From an uncultured Eubacteriales bacterium (GTDB taxonomy: Bacteria > Bacillota > Clostridia > Oscillospirales > Acutalibacteraceae), in the NCBI GenBank assembly GCA_934477125.1, contig CAKSOL010000004.1, positions 124,001 through 188,000 on the forward strand: a stretch of DNA of 64,000 nucleotides. The letters run 5' to 3'. The position numbers and the translations under genes are program-made. The notes under the pieces were generated by a model. The model searched no databases, was not told the origin of the DNA, and saw only the letters and a program-made list of their open reading frames with translations. Shown in pieces: positions 25,328 through 33,091 of the stretch. How positions within the stretch are numbered: the stretch's first letter is position 1; every line of letters begins with the position of its first letter.

Positions 25328-26455
25328 ATGAATGAAAAAGAAATCGCGGAAATACGCCGCCGTTTTAACCCTCAGAAAACCAACATAACCAAAATCCGCG
25401 GCTGTCTCGTCAACGAAAAAAGCGAGATAGTCAGCGAGTTTTCCCAGCCGGTCGCAACCCTTATGCAGGACGAGGCGGAGTCGCTTTTCGCCGTTCTCAA
25501 AAAGGTGCTTTCGGGAGGGATTGACAAAAATCTTATCGATATCGCCTTTTCAAACGAGCAGGTTCTCGGAGCAGAGGAGCATAAACGTCTGCTGGCTCTG
25601 CGCGACACCGCTCTTTCGGACGACAGCGCGGTCAGGTCGCTTTTTGCCGACATTATCTCCGCCGTTCATATAGACGGAAACTATCTTATTCTTCTCGCCT
25701 GCGACAGCTATGATGTTTTCACCTATTCAAAGGACGGCGAAAAGGGCGAGGATTCGGGCGAGATGTTCCGGTATTTTGTCTGCGGAGTATGTCCGCTCAA
25801 GCTGACGCGGCCGCAGCTGAGCTTTGCCGCTTTCGACAACGCTTTTCACGGCATAGCCGCAAATTCGGTTGTTTCCGCGCCCGAAATCGGGTTTATGTTC
25901 CCGACCTTTGACGACCGGATGGGGAATATCTACAATGCGCTGTTTTACGCAAAAAATGCCTCGGTTGACTATTCCGGGGTCGTTGAGTCGCTCTTTAAGG
26001 CGGAAATTCCGATGCCTGCCGCTCAGCAAAAGGAAACCTTCGGCTATATTCTGCGCGAAACGATAAACGACGAATGTAACCTTGAGGTTATGCAGGCCAT
26101 TCACGAGCAGGTAAATGAAATGGTTGAGGAGCACAAGGAGAGCCGTTCCGAAGAGCCGCTTGCCGTTTCAAAGGAGGATATTTCGGAAATTCTGCGCTCC
26201 TGCGAGGTTGCGGACGAGCGGATAGAGTCGTTTGAAAAGACCTATGACGAGACGTTCGGCGGAAAAACGCGGCTCAATCCTAAAAATCTTGTTGACACAA
26301 AGCAGTTCGAGGTTCATACCTCCGATGTTACGGTTAAGGTTAAGCCGGAGCGCTGCGAGCTGCTCCAGACGCGGATTATCGACGGGGTTAAGTATATTTT
26401 AATCCGGGCGGACGAGGCGGTTGAGGTCAACGGCGTTTCGATAAATCTCGAATAG
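25328..26455 (+). CDS. DUF4317 family protein
   Basis: The 375-residue protein starts MNEKEIAEIRRRF, typical of DUF4317, and contains IRGCLVNEKSEI and VCGVCPLKLTRPQLSF. The family is common in gut Clostridia and its function is unknown. No membrane segment or signal peptide is seen, and the protein is acidic. It is preceded by heptad element R3 and has GGAG about 11 nt before the ATG. No partner gene is evident. Confidence 0.85.
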   Translation: MNEKEIAEIRRRFNPQKTNITKIRGCLVNEKSEIVSEFSQPVATLMQDEAESLFAVLKKVLSGGIDKNLIDIAFSNEQVLGAEEHKRLLALRDTALSDDSAVRSLFADIISAVHIDGNYLILLACDSYDVFTYSKDGEKGEDSGEMFRYFVCGVCPLKLTRPQLSFAAFDNAFHGIAANSVVSAPEIGFMFPTFDDRMGNIYNALFYAKNASVDYSGVVESLFKAEIPMPAAQQKETFGYILRETINDECNLEVMQAIHEQVNEMVEEHKESRSEEPLAVSKEDISEILRSCEVADERIESFEKTYDETFGGKTRLNPKNLVDTKQFEVHTSDVTVKVKPERCELLQTRIIDGVKYILIRADEAVEVNGVSINLE

Positions 26456-26513
26456 CCGCCGAAAGACCGCGGCGGCGAATTTTTGCAGTCCCCGGAGCAT
26501 AGAATTTAGCGTA

Positions 26514-26542
26514 GGGCAGAGGGGTCTGACCCGTCTGCGCCC
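26514..26542. repeat. intergenic hairpin before the YlbJ-like gene
   Basis: GGGCAGAGGGGTC-TGA-CCCGTCTGCGCCC forms an imperfect inverted repeat with no T-tract. It resembles short dispersed palindromes common in gut Clostridia (recalled, not checked). Confidence 0.4.
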
Positions 26543-26595
26543 GATATTGCGGCTTTCCGCCGCGGCAAAAGCCGGTTTCGGGGTGGTAAAAAATT

Positions 26596-27603
26596 ATGAA
26601 AAAAGCGGTTTCGGTAATATTTGCAGCGGCGTTTATTCTTATGATGCTGATTTCTCCCGACCGCTGCCGTTCCGGCGCGCTTTCGGGGCTGGAGCTTTGC
26701 GGCAGGGTTGTTATACCCTCGCTTTTCCCGTTCGCGGTCTGCGCGCTTATGCTTATGAGAGCAGGCGCGGCAAACGGCTTTAAAAAAATATTCGGCGCAT
26801 ACGGCGAATGTGCGGCGGTTATTCTGCTTTCCTCGCTCGGAGGGTATCCTGTCGGAGCGGGGCTTGTAAGAGAGCTTTATTCCTCCGGCGCGCTCGACCG
26901 CAAAAGCGCGCGGCTGCTGCTCTGCTGTTCGGTCAATGCGGGACCCGCTTTTTTGGTTATCGCGGTAGGCAGCGGCGTTTTCGGCTCGCGGACTGCCGGT
27001 TATGTTCTGCTTTTTTCGCATATTGCGGCTAATCTTGTTATCGCGGCGGCGATACTGCCGTTTATAAAGCCGTCAGGGGCTGCCGCCAGGGAGAAGTCTG
27101 CCGGTGATTTATTCGTAGGCGCGGCGGCGGACGCGGCAGGCTCGATGCTCTCGGTCTGCGCTTTTGTTATATTTTTTTCCGCTTTCACAGCCTATCTTTC
27201 GGCGGCGGCTGTCCGCTTTCCGTTTTTAAGGGCGGTTTCCGACCTTTGCGAGGTCACCGCCGGAACGGCGCGCTGCGGAAATTTTTATATTGCCGCGTTT
27301 TTGCTCGGATTTGCCGGATTTTCGGTCTGGTTTCAGGTTATGGCGGCGTCGGGCGAGGTAGGTCTGTCACCGCTGTTCGCTCCGGCAAGGCTGGCTCAGG
27401 GGGTTTTAAGCGCGCTGCTTGCGTTTCTGCTCTGCAAAATTTTAAGGCTCCGCCTGCCGACGGTCGGCAACGGGATCTCTTTCGGAGTTGGTTCAACGGT
27501 CTCCGGCGCGGCGGCGGCGGTGTCGCTGGCGGTTATGCTGCTGCTGCTGATTTTAAGGCTTTCCTCCGACAAGCCGTTCAGGCTCAAAGGGGAAATTTTA
27601 TAA
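26596..27603 (+). CDS. YlbJ-like polytopic membrane protein
   Basis: The 335-residue protein has about eight hydrophobic segments. VVIPSLFPFAVCALML near residue 40 and LLSSLGGYPVGAGLVREL near residue 80 resemble the conserved region of sporulation membrane protein YlbJ and related nucleoside-recognition (GATE) domain proteins, and CCSVNAGPAFLV agrees with that. YlbJ is needed for spore cortex formation in Bacillus. It is isolated, with a weak GGTGG before the ATG. A nucleoside-transport-like role cannot be excluded. Confidence 0.65.
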   Translation: MKKAVSVIFAAAFILMMLISPDRCRSGALSGLELCGRVVIPSLFPFAVCALMLMRAGAANGFKKIFGAYGECAAVILLSSLGGYPVGAGLVRELYSSGALDRKSARLLLCCSVNAGPAFLVIAVGSGVFGSRTAGYVLLFSHIAANLVIAAAILPFIKPSGAAAREKSAGDLFVGAAADAAGSMLSVCAFVIFFSAFTAYLSAAAVRFPFLRAVSDLCEVTAGTARCGNFYIAAFLLGFAGFSVWFQVMAASGEVGLSPLFAPARLAQGVLSALLAFLLCKILRLRLPTVGNGISFGVGSTVSGAAAAVSLAVMLLLLILRLSSDKPFRLKGEIL

Positions 27604-27622
27604 CGTTTTTTTTGCGGTTTAA

Positions 27623-27648
27623 AAGGGACTGTCTTATGACAGCCCCTT
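27623..27648 (+). terminator. terminator after the YlbJ-like gene
   Basis: AAGGGACTGTC-ttat-GACAGCCCCTT hairpin, one mismatch. It may serve both this gene and the convergent RHH gene. Confidence 0.6.
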
Positions 27649-27656
27649 AAATTATA

Positions 27657-27851
27657 TCATTCTTCGATTTTCACAATATCAATCGCGGCATTTAAAAGCA
27701 AATTTACAAGCTCATTCCGCGAGCGGTTTGTTTTAGCCGATAAATCGTCCAAGCGTTTTATCAGCTCATCCTTCATTCTAACAGAAATAATTTTGCAGCC
27801 GTCATCGCCCCTGCGGACGTTCTTTTTTGTTATTTTTATTACATCTGCCAT
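27657..27851 (-). CDS. ribbon-helix-helix DNA-binding protein
   Basis: The 64-residue protein ends IISVRMKDELIKRLDDLSAK, then TNRSRNELVNLLLNAAID, a ribbon-helix-helix fold of the CopG/Arc type: a beta strand with alternating contact residues followed by two helices. It has no toxin-like partner next to it, so antitoxin status is not supported; a small transcriptional regulator is more neutral. GAGGTGA lies before the ATG. Lower GC than the surrounding genes. Confidence 0.75.
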   Translation of the reverse strand: MADVIKITKKNVRRGDDGCKIISVRMKDELIKRLDDLSAKTNRSRNELVNLLLNAAIDIVKIEE

Positions 27852-27881
27852 AATATCACCTCATTATATTTATATTTTATC

Positions 27882-27911
27882 TTGACAAACGCGGTGATGA
27901 TATATTATAAT
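27882..27911 (+). promoter_or_regulatory. promoter for the small membrane protein gene
   Basis: TTGACA (27882-27887) and TATAAT (27906-27911), 18-bp spacer, in an AT-rich stretch. Confidence 0.7.
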
Positions 27912-27979
27912 TATGTAGTATATTATATAATACAGTTGGTAGTTTAAATTTCGGCTATGAAAATACAGAGGGGATTATT

Positions 27980-28273
27980 ATGTGGGGTGACTGGATACCG
28001 GTCATAATTTTATCTGCTTGTGTAGTTGTTTTAATGGTCGAAACAGTCTCTGTTTTAAAAGTTTACAGAAATACCGAAAACGATGAAAAGAAACGAAAGG
28101 AACATAAAGCAGAAGCTGTCGCCTGCTTGGCTTTTGCAATAATAACTACTGTGTTTATTATTTTTTATATGATACCGAATGCCGTTTATTACAGTAACCA
28201 TCCTATGACGGTTTCGGTATTTTTAAAGCCCGGTATACGCTTTTCGGCGTATACCGGGCTGTCTAATGTCTAA
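27980..28273 (+). CDS. small two-helix membrane protein
   Basis: Not recognised. The 97-residue product has hydrophobic segments at about residues 6-25 (VIILSACVVVLMVETVSV) and 47-68, separated by a charged Lys/Glu-rich loop. It has a good promoter and an AGAGGGG ribosome binding site, so it is probably expressed. The last 15 residues are encoded by a terminator-like hairpin and its TAA stop lies in heptad element R4, so the C-terminus may be altered by repeat insertion. AT-richer than its neighbours. Confidence 0.65.
   Translation: MWGDWIPVIILSACVVVLMVETVSVLKVYRNTENDEKKRKEHKAEAVACLAFAIITTVFIIFYMIPNAVYYSNHPMTVSVFLKPGIRFSAYTGLSNV
28227..28260. terminator. bidirectional hairpin between the small membrane gene and comM
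   Basis: AGCCCGGTATACGC and GCGTATACCGGGCT form a 14-bp stem around TTTTCG. It lies within the 3' end of the plus-strand frame. Confidence 0.6.
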
Positions 28274-28303
28274 TGTCTAATATCTAATATCTAACGTCTA
28301 ATT
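28262..28303. repeat. heptad element R4 (right array only)
   Basis: Six consecutive TCTAA-type units (TCTAATG x2, TCTAATA x2, TCTAACG, TCTAATT). It contains the TAA stop of the plus-strand gene at 28271-28273 and abuts the TGA stop of comM at 28303. Confidence 0.88.
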
Positions 28304-29832
28304 CAGTTCACTCCCCAATATTTTCGGTCGAGGCTGCGGAAGCGTATCGCGGTTAAAATATGGGTCTTTCCGATTTTTTCTTCTCCTGCAAGGTCTGCCG
28401 AGGTTCTCGCAACCTTTAAAATGCGGTCGTATGCGCGCGCGGAAAGTCCGAGCCGGTCAAAGCTCGCTTTGAGGTATTCCGCGGCATCGTCGGTCATAAC
28501 GCAGAATTCTCTGAGCATTGCCGGGGTAAGTCTCGCGTTGCAGCTGATACCGCTGCCGGCGTAGCGTTTCTGCTGAATCTCTCGCGCGCGGCAGACGCGT
28601 TCCTTTATTTCAGCCGAGCTTTCCGAGGGACGGGCGTCGGAAAGGGCGTTGTAATCAACCGGCCCGACCTCAATTTGCAGGTCAATTCTGTCGAGCATAG
28701 GTCCCGAAATTCTGCCGAGGTATTTTGAAACCGCGCCCGGAGCGCAGGTGCAGCGGCGTGTCGGATGACCGAAATAGCCGCAGGGGCAGGGATTCATAGC
28801 CGCAACAAGCATAAAATTGCTCGGAAAGGTTGCCGAACCGCTCGCGCGCGAGACCGTTACGCAGCCGCTTTCAATCGGCTGTCGGAGCGCCTCCATAGCG
28901 CCGCGCGAAAATTCGGGCAGCTCATCGAGAAAAAGAACGCCGTTATGGGCAAGGGAAATCTCGCCGGGGCGCGGAACGGTTCCGCCGCCGGTCAGTCCCG
29001 GAGTGCTTATGGTATGGTGAGGAGCGCGGAAGGGGCGGATGCTCGTAAGCGGGTGTTCCCCGTTCAAAATTCCGGCTATCGAATGAATTTTCGCCGTTTC
29101 GACCGACTCCCCGAAGGTCATTTCGGGCAGAATTGTCGGCAGGCGCATGGCGAGCATACTTTTTCCCGAACCGGGAGGTCCTATCATCAGAATATTATGA
29201 CCTCCTGCCGCGGCGGTTTCAAGCGCTTTTTTCGCGGCGATATGTCCGCGGACATCGCTGAAATCAAGTCTCGCCGCATCGGGTATTACGGGGTCGGACG
29301 CAGGAACGGCAGCAGGAATAAGCTCCTCGCCGCGCAGATGCTTTATAAGGGCGGAAACGCTCTCGACGCCGTATACCTCAATACCCTCGGCGACAGCTCC
29401 CTCAGCCGCGTTTTCGGCAGGAACAAAGAGCTTTTTCGCATTTTCCGCGCGGGCGGTAAGCGCCATTGCGAGAACGCCGCGGACGCCCCTTACCCTGCCG
29501 TCGAGCGAGACCTCGCCGAGAAATATACAGTCGGAAATATCCGCCTTGAGCTGACCGGAGGCTATAAGAATCGATATAAGAATAGGAAGGTCGTAAACCG
29601 ACCCCTCCTTTTTTCTGTCCGCCGGGGCGAGGTTTACGGTTATCCGTCCGGTCGGAAATTTAAAGCCGCTGTTTTTAACGGCGGCGTGAACCCGGTCGCG
29701 CGACTCGCGAATCGCGGTATCGGGCAGACCGACGAGGTTAAAAGCCGGCAAGCCTGCCGAAACGTCCGCCTCGACCTTTATCATATAGGAATCCAATCCG
29801 AACAGTCCGACGCTTTTCAGCCCTGCAAACAT
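28303..29832 (-). CDS. comM: YifB/ComM family Mg-chelatase-like AAA+ ATPase
   Basis: The N-terminal domain GLKSVGLFGLDSYMIKVEAD and VGLPDTAIRESRDRV are typical of YifB/ComM. The AAA+ core has Walker A MIGPPGSGKSMLA near residue 215, Walker B LFLDELPEF near residue 295 and CPCGYFGHPTRRCTC, a Cys cluster conserved in the family. ComM is a branch-migration helicase in transformation of Gram-negatives; the Firmicute role is less clear. The start at 29832 follows GGGGG at 8 nt and removes a non-homologous 25-residue extension. Confidence 0.92.
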   Translation of the reverse strand: MFAGLKSVGLFGLDSYMIKVEADVSAGLPAFNLVGLPDTAIRESRDRVHAAVKNSGFKFPTGRITVNLAPADRKKEGSVYDLPILISILIASGQLKADISDCIFLGEVSLDGRVRGVRGVLAMALTARAENAKKLFVPAENAAEGAVAEGIEVYGVESVSALIKHLRGEELIPAAVPASDPVIPDAARLDFSDVRGHIAAKKALETAAAGGHNILMIGPPGSGKSMLAMRLPTILPEMTFGESVETAKIHSIAGILNGEHPLTSIRPFRAPHHTISTPGLTGGGTVPRPGEISLAHNGVLFLDELPEFSRGAMEALRQPIESGCVTVSRASGSATFPSNFMLVAAMNPCPCGYFGHPTRRCTCAPGAVSKYLGRISGPMLDRIDLQIEVGPVDYNALSDARPSESSAEIKERVCRAREIQQKRYAGSGISCNARLTPAMLREFCVMTDDAAEYLKASFDRLGLSARAYDRILKVARTSADLAGEEKIGKTHILTAIRFRSLDRKYWGVN

Positions 29833-29928
29833 CACGTTACCCCCTGATTCATCTGATCCGTCAGCCAGATATGACAATATTATACACCCTTTTACAAATA
29901 AATACAACGGGGAGTTTAAGCAAAGCCA

Positions 29929-29950
29929 ATGTCTATCGTCTAACGTCTAA
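29929..29950. repeat. heptad element R5 (right array, short)
   Basis: AATGTCTATCGTCTAACGTCTAA: about three degenerate units. The TAG stop of the Cys-rich gene (29947-29949) lies in the last unit. Confidence 0.7.
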
Positions 29951-30144
29951 TTCTGATGTCTTACAAGCTCGTATTCGCCGTTATCCGGGCGGAAATACGG
30001 GCAGCCGGCGGTTTTCCCGGTTAAAAACGAAAGCATTTCGTCCTCATCGAGCGACTGTTCACAGCACCAGCAGTCGCTTTCAGGGTCGTAGCTGTAATTA
30101 ACGCAGCTTTCGCAGCAGCCGCCTGAGTAACCGTTTCCGAGCAT
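29947..30144 (-). CDS. small Cys-rich protein (DUF6472-like)
   Basis: The 65-residue product has CCESCVNYSYDPESDCWCCE, then LDEDEMLSFL, GCPYFR and ends VRHQN. This fits a small Clostridial family I recall as DUF6472, with a CxxC pair, a further Cys pair and a terminal CPYF, suggesting metal (probably zinc) binding. Function unknown. The stop codon falls within heptad element R5. GGAG lies about 8 nt before the ATG. Confidence 0.7.
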   Translation of the reverse strand: MLGNGYSGGCCESCVNYSYDPESDCWCCEQSLDEDEMLSFLTGKTAGCPYFRPDNGEYELVRHQN

Positions 30145-30180
30145 ATTTTTCTCCTTTTTTGATAAATTTTTGAACGGGAA

Positions 30181-30229
30181 TTCCGCCGCACCTGTCAGCG
30201 GAAAAACAAAATGCGGCGAAAACGCCGCA
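30181..30229 (-). repeat. CCGCTGACAGG hairpin element, copy C
   Basis: Read on the minus strand it has the stem TGCGGCG-tttt-CGCCGCA, TTTTGTTTTT, then TTCCGC-TGACAGG-GCGGAA. Copies A (44291) and B (45843) flank dnaA. Here it also acts as the likely terminator for the minus-strand membrane gene at 30261. Confidence 0.8.
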
Positions 30230-30260
30230 GAAAGTAATCTGTTTTATAGAGTGGGGGATT

Positions 30261-30782
30261 TTAAAAATATTTCATTATTTTCGGTCTTATTCTGACCGAA
30301 TACACAACCGAAATTCTCGCTACCGCTATATCGTAAACAACAAAAACAACGTTCGCCGCCGCCCACAGGGCGATTACTCCGATTTTCCCGTATTGCCCGA
30401 ATTCATCGGTCGGGATACCCAAAAGCGGCGCAAAAACAAGGTAAACAACGGCTATCGCGCCGTTCGCCGCCGCCAGTCTTACTATCCAGCGCAGAAAAAA
30501 CGGTATATGCTCGGTCGCCGCCTTGAGTATCGGGTAATACCCGAATATCAGCGCATAAAGCAGCTTTGCCTCCGGCTCGGCAAGCAGCAAAACGGGAACG
30601 AGGGAAACAAGGTATGTGCCTAATGCCCACTTGCAGCCGATTTCAAAAACCGGAACCATTATAAAAAGTCCGGCAACGGCAGGAACGGCGTATGTTAAAT
30701 AAGGAAAATAGGAGACAAGCATAAGCGCCGCCGCCAGCGCCGCGGAAATTCCGCAGAGCGTTATCCTTTTAGTCCGGTTCAT
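30261..30782 (-). CDS. ECF-type S component-like membrane protein, substrate unknown
   Basis: The 173-residue protein has about five hydrophobic segments (ISAALAAALMLVSYFPYL, VAGLFIMVPVFEIG, LVSLVPVLLLA, a central segment with GAIAVVYLVFAPLLG, and VIALWAAANVVFVVYDIAV). Size and topology resemble ECF transporter S components or related small integral membrane proteins. No binding-site motif identifies a vitamin. It follows the DnaJ-domain gene by 14 bp on the same strand and is probably the end of that operon. Confidence 0.6.
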   Translation of the reverse strand: MNRTKRITLCGISAALAAALMLVSYFPYLTYAVPAVAGLFIMVPVFEIGCKWALGTYLVSLVPVLLLAEPEAKLLYALIFGYYPILKAATEHIPFFLRWIVRLAAANGAIAVVYLVFAPLLGIPTDEFGQYGKIGVIALWAAANVVFVVYDIAVARISVVYSVRIRPKIMKYF

Positions 30783-30796
30783 AAATACTCACCCGC

Positions 30797-31405
30797 TCAG
30801 CAGCAGGGTATGAGGTCGCCGCCCATACACTCGCAGCAGCAATCGGCGCAGATTAGTCCCTGGCAGACGTCGCAGGCAGAGCAGCCGCCGTTATAATTCC
30901 CGGTGTTATAGGGGTTATAGCGCCGCCCGGTCTGTCTCTGCGCGTTGTTCATAGCCTGACGGTATTCCGCGTTCGAGGGGTCCATCCGGCAGGCGTTTGC
31001 AAAGCTGGTAAACGCGTTATCGAACCAGCCGCGGCGATACTGAACGGTTCCGTTAAGAAAATACCATTCCGCGCTGCGCGCCGCGGGGGGCACGCCGTCG
31101 AGCAGCTCCTGCGCCTCCTCAAGCTTGCCCCGGCTTATAAGCTGGCGAACCTCCGGAAACGCCGACGCGCCCTGATAGCCGCCCTGCGCGCCGCCGGCGC
31201 TGTCCTGAGCCTGACCGCGCCGCTCTGCCATTATCGTATCATAGGCTTCGTTGATTTCCTTCATTTTTTCGCCGGCAAGATCCGAAAGGGGGTTATCGGC
31301 GTAATTATCGGGGTGATACTTCCTCGCCTGCTCGCGGTAAGCCGTTTTGATTTGTTCTTCGGTTGCGTCCCGGCTGACGCCGAGCACCGCATACGGGTCG
31401 TTCAT
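30797..31405 (-). CDS. J-domain protein with TPR-like repeats and Cys-rich tail
   Basis: An N-terminal J domain (DPYAVLGVSRDATEEQIKTA ... ARKYHPDNY, with the HPD motif that stimulates DnaK) spans residues 1-62. A Gln/Gly-rich linker precedes a TPR-like region (residues about 85-160) and a Cys-rich C-terminus (CSACDVCQGLICADCCCEC). This architecture, next to a DUF5685 gene, is a recurrent Clostridial pair (recalled). It is a specialised co-chaperone, not DnaJ itself. ATGA overlap with the upstream gene. Confidence 0.85.
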   Translation of the reverse strand: MNDPYAVLGVSRDATEEQIKTAYREQARKYHPDNYADNPLSDLAGEKMKEINEAYDTIMAERRGQAQDSAGGAQGGYQGASAFPEVRQLISRGKLEEAQELLDGVPPAARSAEWYFLNGTVQYRRGWFDNAFTSFANACRMDPSNAEYRQAMNNAQRQTGRRYNPYNTGNYNGGCSACDVCQGLICADCCCECMGGDLIPCC

Positions 31406-32235
31406 TTATTAAGCTCCTTTTTAAAAGTTTCTTCAAGTCCGAGGTAAATAATATTTCCGAGGATAGGCTCATATTTATAAAGCTTCAGCAGCTCAAACGC
31501 CTTGCCCGCCTCATTTATGCAGAAATAAAGCTGCGGCTCTATCCTTTCCCTTATTTTTTCCTTTGTTTCAAGTCCGCGCAGAACGTTATACGAGCCGTTT
31601 TTCACGTCCTTTTCCATATCGCAGGCGGCGTCCAGCAGGTAAATATATCTTCCGAGGCAGTAGCCCAGTCTGTCAAGCACCCGTTTCTGCCCCTCGTCCT
31701 CGCTGCAAAGCGCGAAGATTTCGGAGAGCGCCCTCGCGGTAGGGTCGGCGGCGCGGTCGATATCCCGGCAGTCCGCCCGTTCAACGGCGTTCTGCGCGGA
31801 AATATACTCCGCGACGATTTTTTCAAGCTGAGGGAAACGCCGGGCGGCTTTTTTATGCGCCGCGCTGAAAACAGGTTTCAGCAGGCGGCAGCCGAATCTT
31901 TTAACGCCCTTTTCATCGGCTATATCGTCGGTCAGCTTATAATAAAGCATTATCATCGCCGCAGACGCCGGCATTTCGAGAGCGCCGCTGTTTTTACAGT
32001 AATTGCATTTTTTAAAAGGGTTAAAGGCGCAGCGTTTTCTTTCAAAGCCGTCGCAGCCGGGCATAAGCGCCAGCCGCAGGAGGGCTAAAAAGGTGAAATC
32101 ATAGCTGAGGGTAAACCGGGAGAGAACGCCGTAGCTTTTACCGAGGCATCGGCAAAGGCTGCAATAAACCGCCTTATAAAGCTCCAGCTCCCTGACCTTC
32201 AGCTCCGGCTGAGCCGCGCGGATATATCCGAACAC
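31402..32235 (-). CDS. DUF5685 family protein
   Basis: The 277-residue protein starts MFGYIRAAQPELKVRELELY and has YCSLCRCLGKSYG, a Cys pair and further Cys in CNPFKKCNYC-like FNPFKKCNYC, typical of DUF5685. The later part is helical and resembles the all-alpha fold of prenyl-chain synthases (with LLDAACDMEKDVKNGSYN), a possible distant link only. Function unknown. It is coupled to the J-domain gene by a 4-bp stop/start overlap, suggesting that the two act together. Confidence 0.8.
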   Translation of the reverse strand: MFGYIRAAQPELKVRELELYKAVYCSLCRCLGKSYGVLSRFTLSYDFTFLALLRLALMPGCDGFERKRCAFNPFKKCNYCKNSGALEMPASAAMIMLYYKLTDDIADEKGVKRFGCRLLKPVFSAAHKKAARRFPQLEKIVAEYISAQNAVERADCRDIDRAADPTARALSEIFALCSEDEGQKRVLDRLGYCLGRYIYLLDAACDMEKDVKNGSYNVLRGLETKEKIRERIEPQLYFCINEAGKAFELLKLYKYEPILGNIIYLGLEETFKKELNK

Positions 32236-32303
32236 CCATCTTCACCCCTTTATATTTCCTATTTTATACGCGCCGGGGCTTCAAATGGTGAATAATGTGT
32301 AAA

Positions 32304-32489
32304 TTTAGACGTTAGATGTTAGATTTTAGACGGTAGATGCGGGGGGCGGAGGGATTGTGCGCTGACGGGAATATTGATAAATACGTTGGTTTTTGCATTT
32401 TTTCTCAGCTTGCGGCGGCGATGATTTTGCCGGTTTGCAGGTCTAAAATCTAAAATCTAACGTCTATTGTCTAATGTCTAACGTCTAAT
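32304..32489. repeat. heptad element R6 (full length)
   Basis: Left array (TTAGACG, TTAGATG, TTAGATT, TTAGACG...), core starting GCGGGGGGCGGAGGGATTG with TGCGCTGACGGG and TTGATAAATACGTTGG, a right half with GGCGGCGAT and GGTTTGCAGG, then a seven-unit right array. About 186 bp. The right array encodes the last residues (LDVRH) and stop of the minus-strand gene at 32471. Confidence 0.88.
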
Positions 32490-32878
32490 CTTCCCTTTTC
32501 GAGTCTTTTTGAAATCATTCCGGCGAACGGAACGCCGACAAAGCTCAGCAGCAGCCAGAAAAACGAATAGAGCGCGCATATCTGCCCCGAAACGTTAAAG
32601 GGCATACGGCTGTAATCCCAAACGTTCTTTTTAAGAATAATATTGAAAACAACGCCGAAAATATATTCGATACCGGTTATAAACGCGCTGCCTGCCGCCG
32701 CCTTTAAAAATCTTCCGCAGCGTTTCATCTGCCGGGAAATCGAGCTAAGCCCCAAAAACGAAAATCCGCCGGCGCAGAGCATTGACCAATGGGTATAGCC
32801 GCGCCAGATGACCTCAATCATACCGTAGCCGCAGGCGCCGATTGAAAAAATTAAAAAATTACACTTTCTTTTGCTCAT
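32471..32878 (-). CDS. putative ABC-transporter-type membrane protein (CmpB-like, PF06541)
   Basis: The 135-residue protein has four hydrophobic segments and the motif GYGMIEVIWRGYTHWSMLCAG near residue 18, then GGFSFLGL, matching the family annotated as putative ABC transporter permease (ABC_trans_CmpB). True function is unclear. The start at 32878 is preferred over 32905 because MSKRKCNF matches the usual N-terminus and GGTGA precedes it. The C-terminal LDVRH and the TAG stop come from heptad element R6. Confidence 0.7.
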   Translation of the reverse strand: MSKRKCNFLIFSIGACGYGMIEVIWRGYTHWSMLCAGGFSFLGLSSISRQMKRCGRFLKAAAGSAFITGIEYIFGVVFNIILKKNVWDYSRMPFNVSGQICALYSFFWLLLSFVGVPFAGMISKRLEKGRLDVRH

Positions 32879-32964
32879 AATTATCACCGAATATATTATT
32901 AGCAAAACCGCCGTTTTAAAACAGGAAAAAATTTAATTTAAGCCGGGCGGGCAAAGTGCGGCAA

Positions 32965-32999
32965 AAAACATCAGGCTCCCCTGATAACGGGAAGCCTGA
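32965..32999 (-). terminator. terminator upstream of the 3' end of the aro operon (minus strand)
   Basis: On the minus strand TCAGGCTTCCCG...GGGGAGCCTGA forms a hairpin followed by TGTTTTTTG, about 90 bp after the aroF stop. Confidence 0.75.
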
Positions 33000-33091
33000 C
33001 ATTTATTTTTTAAAATTTTTCGGCGAAAAAGACGTTCTGCGAAAAAATTTCTGCGTTGACAGTTACGCGCCGACGCGTCCTATGTCAGAAT

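Noticed and set aside
28765..29847. 360-residue plus-strand frame opposite comM
   Set aside because: Shadow of the comM coding strand; Arg/Gly-rich and no ribosome binding site.
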